From Methanotrichaceae archaeon (GTDB taxonomy: Archaea > Halobacteriota > Methanosarcinia > Methanotrichales > Methanotrichaceae), in NCBI GenBank assembly GCA_013329455.1, contig DUKF01000131.1, forward strand, positions 1-7,471: a stretch of DNA of 7,471 bases. The letters are read 5' to 3'. Position numbers and translations under genes: made by a program. Shown here piece after piece: positions 1 through 6,288 of this stretch (position 1 is its first letter; each line of letters begins with the position of its first letter). The notes under the pieces were generated by a model, which did no database searches, was not told where the DNA came from, and saw nothing but the letters and a program-made list of their open reading frames with translations.

Positions 1-172
1 TTCCTATTGCATCAAAATCGAACCAATATTTTTCACCTAGTTCATAACAAATGTGTTTAATATAATTAATACGATCTACATCTCTAAGGAGCTTTCGCCG
101 AGAATCTGGAACCAACTAAATATGATAACGAATTTTATATGCGCAATGACTCGCTTTTCTCAGCTCGATCAT
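1..172 (-). pseudogene. tnpA: IS200-type TnpA transposase, N-terminal fragment with an amber stop
   Basis: On the minus strand an ATG at 172-170 opens a frame beginning MIELRKASHCAYKIRYHI. A TAG follows at codon 19 (118-116), and the same frame then continues with RRKLLRDVDRINYIKHICYE and a segment ending KYWFDFDAIG at the window edge. Both halves match the N-terminal region of IS200/IS605 Y1 transposases as I know them: a conserved R-Y-H near residue 16, an R-R-K-L/I-L stretch, then a cysteine-containing helix and a YWF(E/D)FDAIG strand. The HUH motif and catalytic tyrosine would lie beyond base 1. The residues next to the stop also depart from the usual V-W-(I/V)-P-K-Y-R, which suggests decay and not a single sequencing error. 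I therefore call it a pseudogene. Confidence 0.8.
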
Positions 173-221
173 CCATACAGAATACGCAACAATCCTTAAG
201 TCGTTTTCTTGACCATCCCAA

Positions 222-237
222 CCGCAGCAAGCTGCGG
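222..237 (-). repeat. Subterminal hairpin of the IS200/IS605 element
   Basis: CCGCAG and CTGCGG form a perfect 6-bp stem around a 4-base CAAG loop (CTTG on the minus strand). It lies 50 bases upstream of the tnpA start codon on the minus strand, where the left-end hairpin recognised by the Y1 transposase is expected. The flank on its outer side (238-250) contains the repeated TGAAT-like words typical of the neighbourhood of such cleavage sites, but I cannot assign the exact cleavage tetra- or pentanucleotide. Confidence 0.65.
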
Positions 238-250
238 GGTATTCAATTCA

Positions 251-395
251 AAATAAAACAAGATGACAAAACGAAAGTAATATCTAGCTGCATGTGAGAA
301 CTGGGTGGAGAATTGGCTGATCTCTTCCCCGTTTTCGGCGGGAGGGCTAGCTTCGATGGAAGCCTATCACGACTGGTGAATTTGGAGAAGATCAA
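251..395 (+). promoter_or_regulatory. Non-coding leader with a possible promoter for the membrane-protein gene
   Basis: No gene is visible between the IS remnant and the ATG at 396. CGAAAGTAATAT at 272-283 has the look of an archaeal BRE followed by a TATA-like box, and would place transcription start near 305-310 with a leader of about 90 bases. Two weak hairpins follow: CCG/CGG around TTTT (329-338) and GCTTC/GAAGC around GATG (350-363). A GGAG at 384-387 is well placed to direct translation from 396. The promoter call is tentative, because the box is not a strong TATA and lies close to the insertion remnant. Confidence 0.35.
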
Positions 396-1199
396 ATGGC
401 AGAAGAGGGAGAGATGGAGGTGAAGGTAGAGGAAGGAGAAGGCGACAGGCGGGCCGAAGAGAGCGAATCTTTCAAAAGCACGCTGCTTCCAGTCATTCTT
501 GGATTGATAATCGACCTTATAGTGGACACGTTCTCCGGCCTTTCCGACTCCGCAAAGATGATGGTCATCGTCGGGCTTGGTGTGGTCTACTCGGGGGCCG
601 AGCTTGCTGGCAAGCGCCCTAAGAGGTTTAGCATCTCATCCAAGGCTAAAACCCTCATGACGATGGCTTTCATAATCGCTGTCCTTCTCATCCTGGTTGC
701 AGCCATCATCCTGGGGCTCAGCCTCGTGACCACGGCCTTCCTCGTGGGATGGACGATCCTCATGGCCTTCACCTTGCGCTTCGCCCAGAGCATACCCGAA
801 GGGAGCGTGGTGCCTAAGGTGGCCCTGACAAGAATTGCGGCCTTCACCCTCGGAGCGGCCCTGAGCATCGGCGGGGCTCCGCTGGTCGATCAGATCATAG
901 AGGGGCCAGCCCACCTGACTATCGAAAACAACTGCGACCAGCACCTCAGATACGAACTGCTGGGTATAAGCATTCCTCCCGGTGGGTCTCAAACCCTGGA
1001 GATCCCGGGGATCACCGTCAACGTAGAGCATAGAGGGGATTGGATATCCGTCAGCGGATCTTATGGCCCGGATGTGACCTTTCCCGTGACAGGCAGCTAT
1101 GATCTAATCGTCGACGATAGGCCCTTGAGGCCGGGATATTCCAGAAGCATAGATCTTGGGGACGGCGAAGATCACCACCTCATTATAAACTGCAGGTGA
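396..1199 (+). CDS. Predicted five-helix membrane protein with exported C-terminal domain, unknown function
   Basis: I do not recognise this 267-residue protein. Residues 1-27 are very acidic and probably disordered. Hydrophobic segments fall at about 28-47, 54-72, 87-110, 111-131 and 143-165. The basic loop RPKR...SSKAK at 74-85, between helices 2 and 3, suggests a cytoplasmic loop. That would put the N-terminus inside and residues 166-267 outside the cell. The C-terminal part is rich in alternating hydrophobic residues, glycine and proline, as in a small beta-sandwich. It holds the protein's only two cysteines, C180 and C266, which could form a disulfide if the domain is exported. The ATG is supported by GGAG eight bases upstream. 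The gene lies between the IS remnant and the redox cluster, with about 140 bases of AT-rich sequence after it, so it is probably transcribed alone. Function, topology and fold are all inference from composition. Confidence 0.75.
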   Translation: MAEEGEMEVKVEEGEGDRRAEESESFKSTLLPVILGLIIDLIVDTFSGLSDSAKMMVIVGLGVVYSGAELAGKRPKRFSISSKAKTLMTMAFIIAVLLILVAAIILGLSLVTTAFLVGWTILMAFTLRFAQSIPEGSVVPKVALTRIAAFTLGAALSIGGAPLVDQIIEGPAHLTIENNCDQHLRYELLGISIPPGGSQTLEIPGITVNVEHRGDWISVSGSYGPDVTFPVTGSYDLIVDDRPLRPGYSRSIDLGDGEDHHLIINCR

Positions 1200-1228
1200 A
1201 ATTTCGATCGTTCGGCAACCTCCAATCA

Positions 1229-1238
1229 TATTTTTCCA
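1229..1238 (+). terminator. Possible T-rich archaeal terminator
   Basis: ATATTTTTCC, with a run of five T on the coding strand (1231-1235), lies 31 bases after the membrane-protein stop codon. Archaeal RNA polymerase commonly terminates at short U-runs without needing a hairpin. The run is short, so the call is weak. Confidence 0.3.
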
Positions 1239-1282
1239 TCGACGCTCCTAAATCCCTCGATCGGATTACGGCACTGTGAGAA

Positions 1283-1290
1283 CCTATTAA
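1283..1290 (+). promoter_or_regulatory. Possible TATA box of the glutaredoxin-FDR-copper ATPase cluster
   Basis: CTATTAAT lies in an AT-rich patch 51 bases before the glutaredoxin ATG. It would give transcription start near 1313 and a leader of roughly 28 bases containing a GGTG (1327-1330) as a partial Shine-Dalgarno. There is no convincing BRE upstream, and TATTAAAAAT at 1311-1320 is an alternative AT-rich box. Confidence 0.35.
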
Positions 1291-1340
1291 TCTTATCAGC
1301 TCAATAACTGTATTAAAAATGACAAGGGTGGTTTTGGCCG

Positions 1341-1622
1341 ATGGGATTCGAACACGTCGAGGGGGAAAACCGGGGGAAGATAACGCTCTACGCCCTCAGC
1401 ACCTGCGTCTGGTGCAAGAAGGTCAAAAAGCTCCTCAAGGATCTGGGAGTGGAGTACAGCTACATCTACGTCGATCTTCTTAAGGGGGACGAAAGAAAAA
1501 GAACGCTGGCGGTGGTGAAGGGGCACAACCCGAACACCTCATTTCCCACCACGGTCATAAACGACGATAAGTGCATCGTCGGGTACAAGGAGAAGGAGAT
1601 AAAGGAGGCACTTGGACTATGA
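1341..1622 (+). CDS. Glutaredoxin / NrdH-like small thiol oxidoreductase
   Basis: This is a 93-residue thioredoxin-fold protein of normal glutaredoxin length, acting as a cytoplasmic dithiol carrier. The active site is C22-V-W-C25 after the first beta strand (ITLYALS). The cis-proline motif F68-P69-T70 and a late G-Y segment (81-82) complete the substrate and thiol-binding groove. The first ten residues ([10 protein letters not shown]) extend beyond the usual glutaredoxin start and look disordered. The ATG is preferred because an in-frame stop lies just upstream and a GGTG precedes it by about ten bases. The stop overlaps the next start as ATGA (1619-1622), so translation is probably coupled to ferredoxin:disulfide reductase. 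In Methanosarcina an NrdH-type redoxin is reduced by such an FDR and can serve the anaerobic class III ribonucleotide reductase; I infer the same pairing here. A role with glutathione is unlikely, since methanogens are not known to make it. Confidence 0.9.
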   Translation: MGFEHVEGENRGKITLYALSTCVWCKKVKKLLKDLGVEYSYIYVDLLKGDERKRTLAVVKGHNPNTSFPTTVINDDKCIVGYKEKEIKEALGL

Positions 1623-2137
1623 CCAATTTTGAACCATCTTCTGAGGAGGTGGAGACCCTCCGCGAGCAGTTGGACAGGGAGGCCGAGGAGACAGGCTACC
1701 ACCTGAACCCCGACCTCGATTTCACAAAAGACCCAGTTCGGGGCCTTCTGGTAAACGGGAAGCGTTACGGCTACCATTCCTGCCCCTGTAGGCTCGCCTC
1801 CGGAGACAGGGATGAGGACCTGGACATAATATGCCCCTGCGATTATCGTGACCCGGATCTGAACGAGTACGGTGCCTGCTACTGCGCCCTATACGTATCT
1901 GAAGAGATCCTGGCCGGCAAGCGAGTGCTTGAGTCAGTTCCCGAGAGGCGACCATCACCCGAAGAGCGGGAGAAGGCGGCACGGGCCCTTTCCGTCCCCT
2001 CCAGCGAATCGATCTCCTCGCTTTCATACCCTGTCTGGAGGTGCAAAGTCTGCGGATACCTCTGCGCAAGAGACGAGCCTCCGGAAGTCTGCCCCATATG
2101 CAAGGTCAAGATGGAGCGGTTTGAACGATTCATCTGA
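1619..2137 (+). CDS. Ferredoxin:disulfide reductase (FTR catalytic domain fused to rubredoxin knuckle)
   Basis: The protein has 172 residues in two parts. Residues 1-107 resemble the catalytic beta subunit of ferredoxin:thioredoxin reductase, with the cysteine pairs C55-P-C57, C72-P-C74 and C87-Y-C89. By analogy with the plant enzyme, C55, C72, C74 and C87 bind the [4Fe-4S] cluster, and C57 and C89 form the redox-active disulfide. A charged linker (108-137) leads to a rubredoxin-type Fe site, C142-K-V-C145 and C158-P-I-C161. The enzyme would take single electrons from ferredoxin and reduce a redoxin disulfide, most likely the overlapping glutaredoxin. The start at 1619 follows a strong GGAGG (1604-1608) and makes an ATGA overlap. 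An upstream in-frame start at 1571 would only add sequence encoded inside the glutaredoxin gene. The histidine of the usual C-H-C is tyrosine here. There is no FTR alpha subunit beside it. Confidence 0.92.
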   Translation: MTNFEPSSEEVETLREQLDREAEETGYHLNPDLDFTKDPVRGLLVNGKRYGYHSCPCRLASGDRDEDLDIICPCDYRDPDLNEYGACYCALYVSEEILAGKRVLESVPERRPSPEEREKAARALSVPSSESISSLSYPVWRCKVCGYLCARDEPPEVCPICKVKMERFERFI

Positions 2138-2168
2138 AGGGACGAGCTGATAGACGCAAAAGAGCCCC

Positions 2169-2173
2169 GGAGG
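2169..2173 (+). promoter_or_regulatory. Ribosome binding site deciding the TTG start of the copper ATPase
   Basis: GGAGG ends ten bases before TTG at 2184 and is the only strong Shine-Dalgarno in the 46-base gap after the FDR stop. No in-frame ATG lies between it and the first metal-binding domain, so TTG is the likely start. Confidence 0.75.
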
Positions 2174-2183
2174 AAAGTGGATT

Positions 2184-4640
2184 TTGGCAGAAGGGGATCA
2201 AGAGAAGGCCGAGCTCAAGATATCGGGGATGATGTGCGCCACCTGCACGTCCACCGTCGAAGACGCCTTGAAGGAGGTTGAAGGGGTCGCCGGGGCCAGG
2301 GTGAACCTGGGAACGGAGACCGCCTCCGTCGAGTACGATTCCTCGAAGGCGAAGCTTGCAGACCTTGAAAGGGCCGTGGAAGAGGCGGGGTACGGCGTCG
2401 TGAACGAAAGGGTCGCCCTGAAGATCGGCGGGATGATGTGCGCATCCTGCGTCTCCGCCGTGGGGGATGCGATCAAGGAGGTGGAGGGTGTCCTCGACGT
2501 CAACGTCAACCTGGGGGCCGAAAGGGCCTACGTCACCTACAACCCGAAGGTCGCCTCCGTCGTCGAGATGAGAGGAGCGATCGAGGAGGCTGGATACCAG
2601 TACCTTGGCGTCGTGGGAGAGGAGAGCGAGGAGAGCGAAAGAAGGGAGCGAGAGGCGACAGAAAGGGACCTTCGGGATAAGAGGCGCAGGATCCTGGTCG
2701 GTTTTACCGTCGGGGCTTTCCTGATGATTCTGGGGAAGGCACCCATCGCCATACCGGTTCCTATGCCCTATCTGATGCTCATCATATCGACCCCCGTGTT
2801 CATCTACCTGAGCTACCCGATATTCTCGGCCGGGTACAGGGCCCTTCGTCACCGGAGCCTGACGATGGACGTCATGTACTCCATGGGGATCGGGGTCGCC
2901 TTCGTTTCGAGCCTGATGGGAACTTTCAGAATCATTCTGACCCCACAGTTCATGTTCTACGGGACCGCCGTCTTTCTTGCAGCCTTTTTGACCCTTGGAA
3001 GGTACCTTGAGACGAAGGCCAAAGGGAGGACTTCTGAGGCGATCAAGAAGCTGATGGGCCTTCAGGCCAAGACCGCGACCGTCCTTCGGGACGGCCAAGA
3101 GGTGGAGGTGGCGGCCGAAGACCTCCTGGCTGGCGACGTGATCCTGGTTCGGCCCGGGGAGAAGGTTCCCGCTGACGGCGTCGTCCTCAGTGGCGAAAGC
3201 TACGTCGACGAGTCGATGATCACCGGTGAGCCGATCCCCGCCCTCAAGAAGAAGGGCGACGAGGTCGTGGGAGGAACCCTCAACAAGAACGGTGCCATCA
3301 GGTTTCAGGCCTCAAAGGTCGGAAGGGAGACGGCCCTCGCCCAGATCATCGCCCTGGTGGAGGAGGCTCAGGGGTCGAAGCCTTCGATCCAGAGGCTGGC
3401 GGATAGGGCAGTCGCCTTCTTCATCCCCGCAGTCCTGACGATCGCAGCCGCAACGTTCCTCCTCTGGCGCTTCGTCTTAGCGGATCTTGCCCCCGGAGAT
3501 CCGCTCCTTTTCGCCCTCACCGCCACGATATCGGTTTTGGTGGTGGCATGCCCCTGCGCCCTGGGCCTAGCAAGTCCCACTGCCATCACCGTCGGACTCG
3601 GCCGGGCCGCAGAGCTCGGGGTCCTCGTCAAGAGCGGCGAGGCCCTCGAAGTCTCCGAGAAGATCGATGCCGTCGTTTTCGACAAGACTGGGACCCTCAC
3701 AGTCGGAAGGCCCGAGGTGACCGACCTTCTCGGATTCGGCATCGGCGAGACGGAACTTCTCCGGATTGCTGGAGGGATCGAAGCGAATTCAGAACATCCT
3801 CTCGCCGAGGCGGTGGTGAGAAGGGCCAGGGACGAAGGTCTGGACTTGTCCGAGACAACCTCCTTTGAGGCCTTGGGCGGCAAGGGTGTCCTCGCCCGGA
3901 TCGAGGACGAGGATGCGGTCGTTGGAAACAGGATTCTTCTCCGTGAGATCGGAATCGAGATCCCCGAGGAGTCTGAAAAAGCCGCCCTCCACCTCGAGGA
4001 GGGGGGAAAGACCGCCCTTCTAGTGGCCCTCGACAGGAGGGTCGTCGGCGTCGTTGGCGTCGCTGACACTCTCAAGGAGAACTCCAAGGAGGCGGTCGCA
4101 AAGCTCAAGGAGATGGGCTTTGAGGTTCTGATGATCACCGGCGACAACCCCCACAGCGCTGGAATCGTGGCGAAAGAGATAGGGATCGAGAGGGTTCTCG
4201 CTGAGGTTTTGCCCCAGGATAAGGCCCTGGAGATAAAGAGGCTCCAGGAGAAGGGGATGGTTGTAGCCTTCGTCGGGGACGGGATCAATGACGCTCCGGC
4301 CCTCGCCCAGGCCAATGTAGGGATTGCTATCGGAAGCGGAACTGATGTCGCCATCGAGAGCGGTGAGATCGTCCTGATCAGGGACGACCTGATGGACGCT
4401 GTGGCCGCGATCCAGCTCAGCAGGAAGGTGATCGCAAGGGTGAAGCTGAACCTCTTTTGGGCCTTCGCCTACAACTCGGCCCTGATCCCGGTGGCGGCAG
4501 GGGTGCTCTACCCCTCTTTCGGGATCGTCTTCAGGCCGGAGTTTGCGGGGCTCGCCATGGCCCTAAGCTCAGTGACGGTGGTCACTTTATCCCTGATGCT
4601 GAAGAGCTACGTCCCTCCTGCGAGGAGGGCGAAGAGCTGA
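2184..4640 (+). CDS. copA: Cu+-exporting P1B-type ATPase
   Basis: This 818-residue membrane pump couples ATP hydrolysis to export of Cu+ (or Ag+) from the cytoplasm. Two N-terminal heavy-metal-associated domains carry GMMCATC (C18, C21) and GMMCASC (C86, C89), followed by a charged linker (143-168) and eight predicted helices. All P-type signatures are present: TGEP at 347-350 in the actuator domain, CPC at 456-458 in the metal-translocating helix, the phosphorylated D500 in DKTGT, the nucleotide-binding H538-P539, and GDGINDAP at 698-705. Y763-N764 and M792-A-L-S-S796 in the last two helices are the residues that define Cu+ specificity (subgroup P1B-1). The length is typical for a two-HMA CopA. 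The TTG start follows GGAGG by ten bases. With 46 bases after the FDR gene and no visible promoter, it is probably cotranscribed with it. No CopY, CsoR or CopR-type sensor is visible in the window. Confidence 0.95.
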   Translation: MAEGDQEKAELKISGMMCATCTSTVEDALKEVEGVAGARVNLGTETASVEYDSSKAKLADLERAVEEAGYGVVNERVALKIGGMMCASCVSAVGDAIKEVEGVLDVNVNLGAERAYVTYNPKVASVVEMRGAIEEAGYQYLGVVGEESEESERREREATERDLRDKRRRILVGFTVGAFLMILGKAPIAIPVPMPYLMLIISTPVFIYLSYPIFSAGYRALRHRSLTMDVMYSMGIGVAFVSSLMGTFRIILTPQFMFYGTAVFLAAFLTLGRYLETKAKGRTSEAIKKLMGLQAKTATVLRDGQEVEVAAEDLLAGDVILVRPGEKVPADGVVLSGESYVDESMITGEPIPALKKKGDEVVGGTLNKNGAIRFQASKVGRETALAQIIALVEEAQGSKPSIQRLADRAVAFFIPAVLTIAAATFLLWRFVLADLAPGDPLLFALTATISVLVVACPCALGLASPTAITVGLGRAAELGVLVKSGEALEVSEKIDAVVFDKTGTLTVGRPEVTDLLGFGIGETELLRIAGGIEANSEHPLAEAVVRRARDEGLDLSETTSFEALGGKGVLARIEDEDAVVGNRILLREIGIEIPEESEKAALHLEEGGKTALLVALDRRVVGVVGVADTLKENSKEAVAKLKEMGFEVLMITGDNPHSAGIVAKEIGIERVLAEVLPQDKALEIKRLQEKGMVVAFVGDGINDAPALAQANVGIAIGSGTDVAIESGEIVLIRDDLMDAVAAIQLSRKVIARVKLNLFWAFAYNSALIPVAAGVLYPSFGIVFRPEFAGLAMALSSVTVVTLSLMLKSYVPPARRAKS

Positions 4641-4680
4641 ACGGGGAAAAGGTGAAATGTCAGTTATTCGATGATGTTTT

Positions 4681-4688
4681 GGAAGTGA
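4681..4688 (+). promoter_or_regulatory. Ribosome binding site for the YHS-domain gene
   Basis: GGAAGTGA differs by one base from the archaeal consensus GGAGGTGA and lies five bases before TTG at 4694. It favours that start over in-frame GTG codons at 4685 and 4652. Confidence 0.55.
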
Positions 4689-4693
4689 AAGTT

Positions 4694-4840
4694 TTGGCGA
4701 TAGATCCGGTATGCAAGATGACGGTCGACGAGACGACTGCCAAGTTCAAGACCGACTACAAAGGAAGCACCTACTACTTCTGCGCCCCGGGGTGCAAGAA
4801 GGCCTTCGAGAAGGAGCCCGAAAAGTATCTGGAAAAGTGA
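4694..4840 (+). CDS. Small YHS-domain protein, probable metal binding
   Basis: This 48-residue protein is essentially one YHS domain. It begins MAIDPVCKMTVDE, the usual opening of the family, continues through a short beta region, and ends YYFCAPGCKKAFEKEPEKYL. Cysteines at 7, 30 and 34 are the likely metal ligands. YHS domains occur as small proteins and as fusions within heavy-metal P-type ATPases and mercury or copper resistance loci, where they are thought to bind or pass on soft metal ions. Here the gene begins 53 bases after copA, so an accessory role in copper delivery is a reasonable inference. Start choice: TTG at 4694 puts the N-terminus exactly where the family begins, behind GGAAGTGA. 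GTG at 4652 would add 14 residues with no family match. An in-frame extension back into copA is a shadow. Confidence 0.85.
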   Translation: MAIDPVCKMTVDETTAKFKTDYKGSTYYFCAPGCKKAFEKEPEKYLEK

Positions 4841-4855
4841 AATAGCTCGAATTTC

Positions 4856-4870
4856 GAAAAACCGTTTTTC
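4856..4870 (+). terminator. Inverted repeat with T-run between the YHS gene and the disulfide oxidoreductase
   Basis: GAAAAA and TTTTTC form a perfect 6-bp inverted repeat around CCG, giving a T5 run on the coding strand 25 to 29 bases after the YHS stop. It could be a partial terminator separating the copper genes from the flavoprotein. The stem is A/T-rich and weak, so read-through is likely. The same AT-rich patch could instead be part of a promoter for the next gene. Confidence 0.4.
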
Positions 4871-4884
4871 ATAGGTGTCATTAC

Positions 4885-6288
4885 ATGAAAAATTACGACC
4901 TCATCGTCATCGGTTCAGGCGCCGGGATGATCATCGCATCTAGGGGGATCAGGGCCGGGATGAAAGTCGCCCTCGTGGACCACGGGCCCATGGGCGGGAC
5001 CTGTCTCAACAACGGCTGCATCCCCTCGAAGGTCCTGATCTACCCAGCGGACGCGATCAGGGCCCTCGAAGCGGCGAAGGCTGTCGGGGTGGAGGGTCGC
5101 GTCGAGAAAGTCGACTTTGACCTTATAATGAAGCGGATGCATTCGATCGTCGACGAGGGGAGGCGCGGGATGGAGAAGTCCGCCGAGGGCACTGAGAACC
5201 TGGACTGGTACAGGGGCTGGGGCGAGTTCGTCGGCGACCTCGAGATGAAGGTGGGGGAGGAGACTATCACCGCCCCAAAGATCGCCATCGCCTCGGGGTC
5301 GAGGGCTCTGGTTCCGCCGATACCTGGCCTGGAGGAAGCGGGATACCTCGACAACATCTCGGTCCTCGCGCTGAAGCGTCCTCCCAAGAGCCTGACGATC
5401 CTGGGTGGAGGTTACATAGCCTGCGAGTTCGGCCATTTCTTCTCCGCCGTGGGAACCGAGGTCACGATCCTTGGGAGAAATCACCATCTTCTCAAAAATG
5501 AGGACACCGAGATCTCCGATATCGTGAAGACGCGGCTCTCAAGGCATGTCAACGTCAAGACGGGCCACGAGGTGGTGAAGGTCGAGTGGGAGGATGGAAA
5601 GAAGGTCGTATCCGCCCTCGACAGGGATGCTGACGAGATCAGGGAGTTTGCTGCCGACGAGGTGATGGTGGCCCTTGGAAGAAGGTCCAACTCCGACATC
5701 CTGAAGCCCGAGAAGACCGGGGTCGAGGTCGACAAGCACGGCTGGATCGTGGTCGACGATTACCTTGAGACGACGAGACCAGGGATCTGGGCCATCGGGG
5801 ACGCCATTGGAAAGCACATGTTCAGGCACACCGCCAACCGCGAGGCAAGGCTTGCCTGGATGAACGCCTTCGGCGACGAAAAGGAGAAGGTGAAGGAGAA
5901 GGTCGACCGTCACGCCATCCCCCATGCCGTCTTCACCTACCCCCAGGTCGGAGGCGTCGGCATGACTGAGGCGGAAGCGAAAGCCGCCGGTTACAAGATC
6001 CTGGTGGGAAGGGCCGAGTACGGAGACGTCGCCAAGGGGTACGCCATGGCCGAGGAGGAGAGCCTGGTGAAGGTGATCGTCAACAAGGATGACAGCAGGA
6101 TCTTGGGATGCGCCATCGCTGGCTCCGAGGCCTCGGACCTGGCCCAGCAGGTCGTCTATTTGATGAACGCCGGAGATCAGGACTACGGGCCTATGGTCAG
6201 ATCCCAGGTGATCCACCCGGCCCTGAGCGAAGTTGTGGTCCGGGCCTTCTCGAACCTGATGCCGCCAAAGGAGGACATATTCAAGTGA
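4885..6288 (+). CDS. FAD-dependent pyridine-nucleotide disulfide oxidoreductase, mycothione-reductase-like
   Basis: This is a complete 467-residue class I flavoprotein disulfide reductase, cytoplasmic and normally dimeric. The FAD-binding GSGAG lies at 10-14. The redox-active disulfide is C40-LNNG-C45 followed by IPSK. The nucleotide-binding site is GGGYIACEFG at 174-183, the second FAD motif IGDAIG at 304-309, and the C-terminal catalytic pair H444-P...E449. R198, just after the second strand of the nucleotide domain (ILGRN), occupies the place of the acidic residue of NADH-specific enzymes and hints at NADPH. Segments such as RRSNSDIL, YGDVAKGYAM and IHPALSEVV resemble mycothione reductase more than classical lipoamide dehydrogenase, although automated pipelines may well label it dihydrolipoyl dehydrogenase. 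Mycothiol is not known in archaea, so the substrate is open; candidates are a cofactor or cysteine disulfide, or a redoxin. The ATG follows AGGTG by seven bases. No 2-oxoacid dehydrogenase genes are adjacent. Confidence 0.88.
   Translation: MKNYDLIVIGSGAGMIIASRGIRAGMKVALVDHGPMGGTCLNNGCIPSKVLIYPADAIRALEAAKAVGVEGRVEKVDFDLIMKRMHSIVDEGRRGMEKSAEGTENLDWYRGWGEFVGDLEMKVGEETITAPKIAIASGSRALVPPIPGLEEAGYLDNISVLALKRPPKSLTILGGGYIACEFGHFFSAVGTEVTILGRNHHLLKNEDTEISDIVKTRLSRHVNVKTGHEVVKVEWEDGKKVVSALDRDADEIREFAADEVMVALGRRSNSDILKPEKTGVEVDKHGWIVVDDYLETTRPGIWAIGDAIGKHMFRHTANREARLAWMNAFGDEKEKVKEKVDRHAIPHAVFTYPQVGGVGMTEAEAKAAGYKILVGRAEYGDVAKGYAMAEEESLVKVIVNKDDSRILGCAIAGSEASDLAQQVVYLMNAGDQDYGPMVRSQVIHPALSEVVVRAFSNLMPPKEDIFK

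Larger units (their letters stand above)
1..250 (-). mobile_element. Remnant of an IS200/IS605-type insertion sequence, left-end part
   Basis: This AT-rich stretch contrasts with the GC-rich genes that follow. Read on the minus strand it shows the expected order of an IS200/IS605 left end: an AT-rich flank, a perfect 6-bp-stem hairpin (222-237), a short leader, then the start of a tnpA reading frame that runs off the window at base 1. These elements are moved as single strands by a Y1 tyrosine transposase, which recognises subterminal hairpins instead of terminal inverted repeats. The outer boundary near 250 is approximate, because no target duplication is expected in this family and the right end lies outside the window. 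The transposase frame is broken, so this copy is probably immobile by itself. Confidence 0.7.

Noticed and set aside
1204..1263. Two copies of TCGATCG around the T-run after the membrane-protein gene
   Set aside because: They are short, partly self-complementary words 53 bases apart, readily expected by chance and not convincing as a hairpin or operator pair.
1334..1340. TTG-GCC just before the glutaredoxin ATG, resembling the TTG-GCN starts elsewhere
   Set aside because: It is not in the glutaredoxin frame, and its own frame encodes nothing recognisable.
1571..1621. Upstream GTG start for the FDR gene
   Set aside because: It would place 16 extra residues inside the glutaredoxin gene and ignore the strong GGAGG at 1604-1608, which points to ATG 1619.
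2130..3098. Long minus-strand open frame opposite copA
   Set aside because: It lies antisense to the metal-binding and first membrane part of a complete, motif-rich ATPase gene. Its translation is low-complexity, rich in H, D, G and P, with no recognisable domain, as expected in GC-rich DNA.
3368..4354. Second long minus-strand open frame opposite copA
   Set aside because: The serine/arginine/alanine/proline-rich translation has no motif and mirrors codon bias on the opposite strand.
4457..4693. Extended N-terminus of the YHS protein reaching into copA
   Set aside because: The added sequence is copA read in another frame, and the YHS family normally begins at the DPVC motif that follows TTG 4694.
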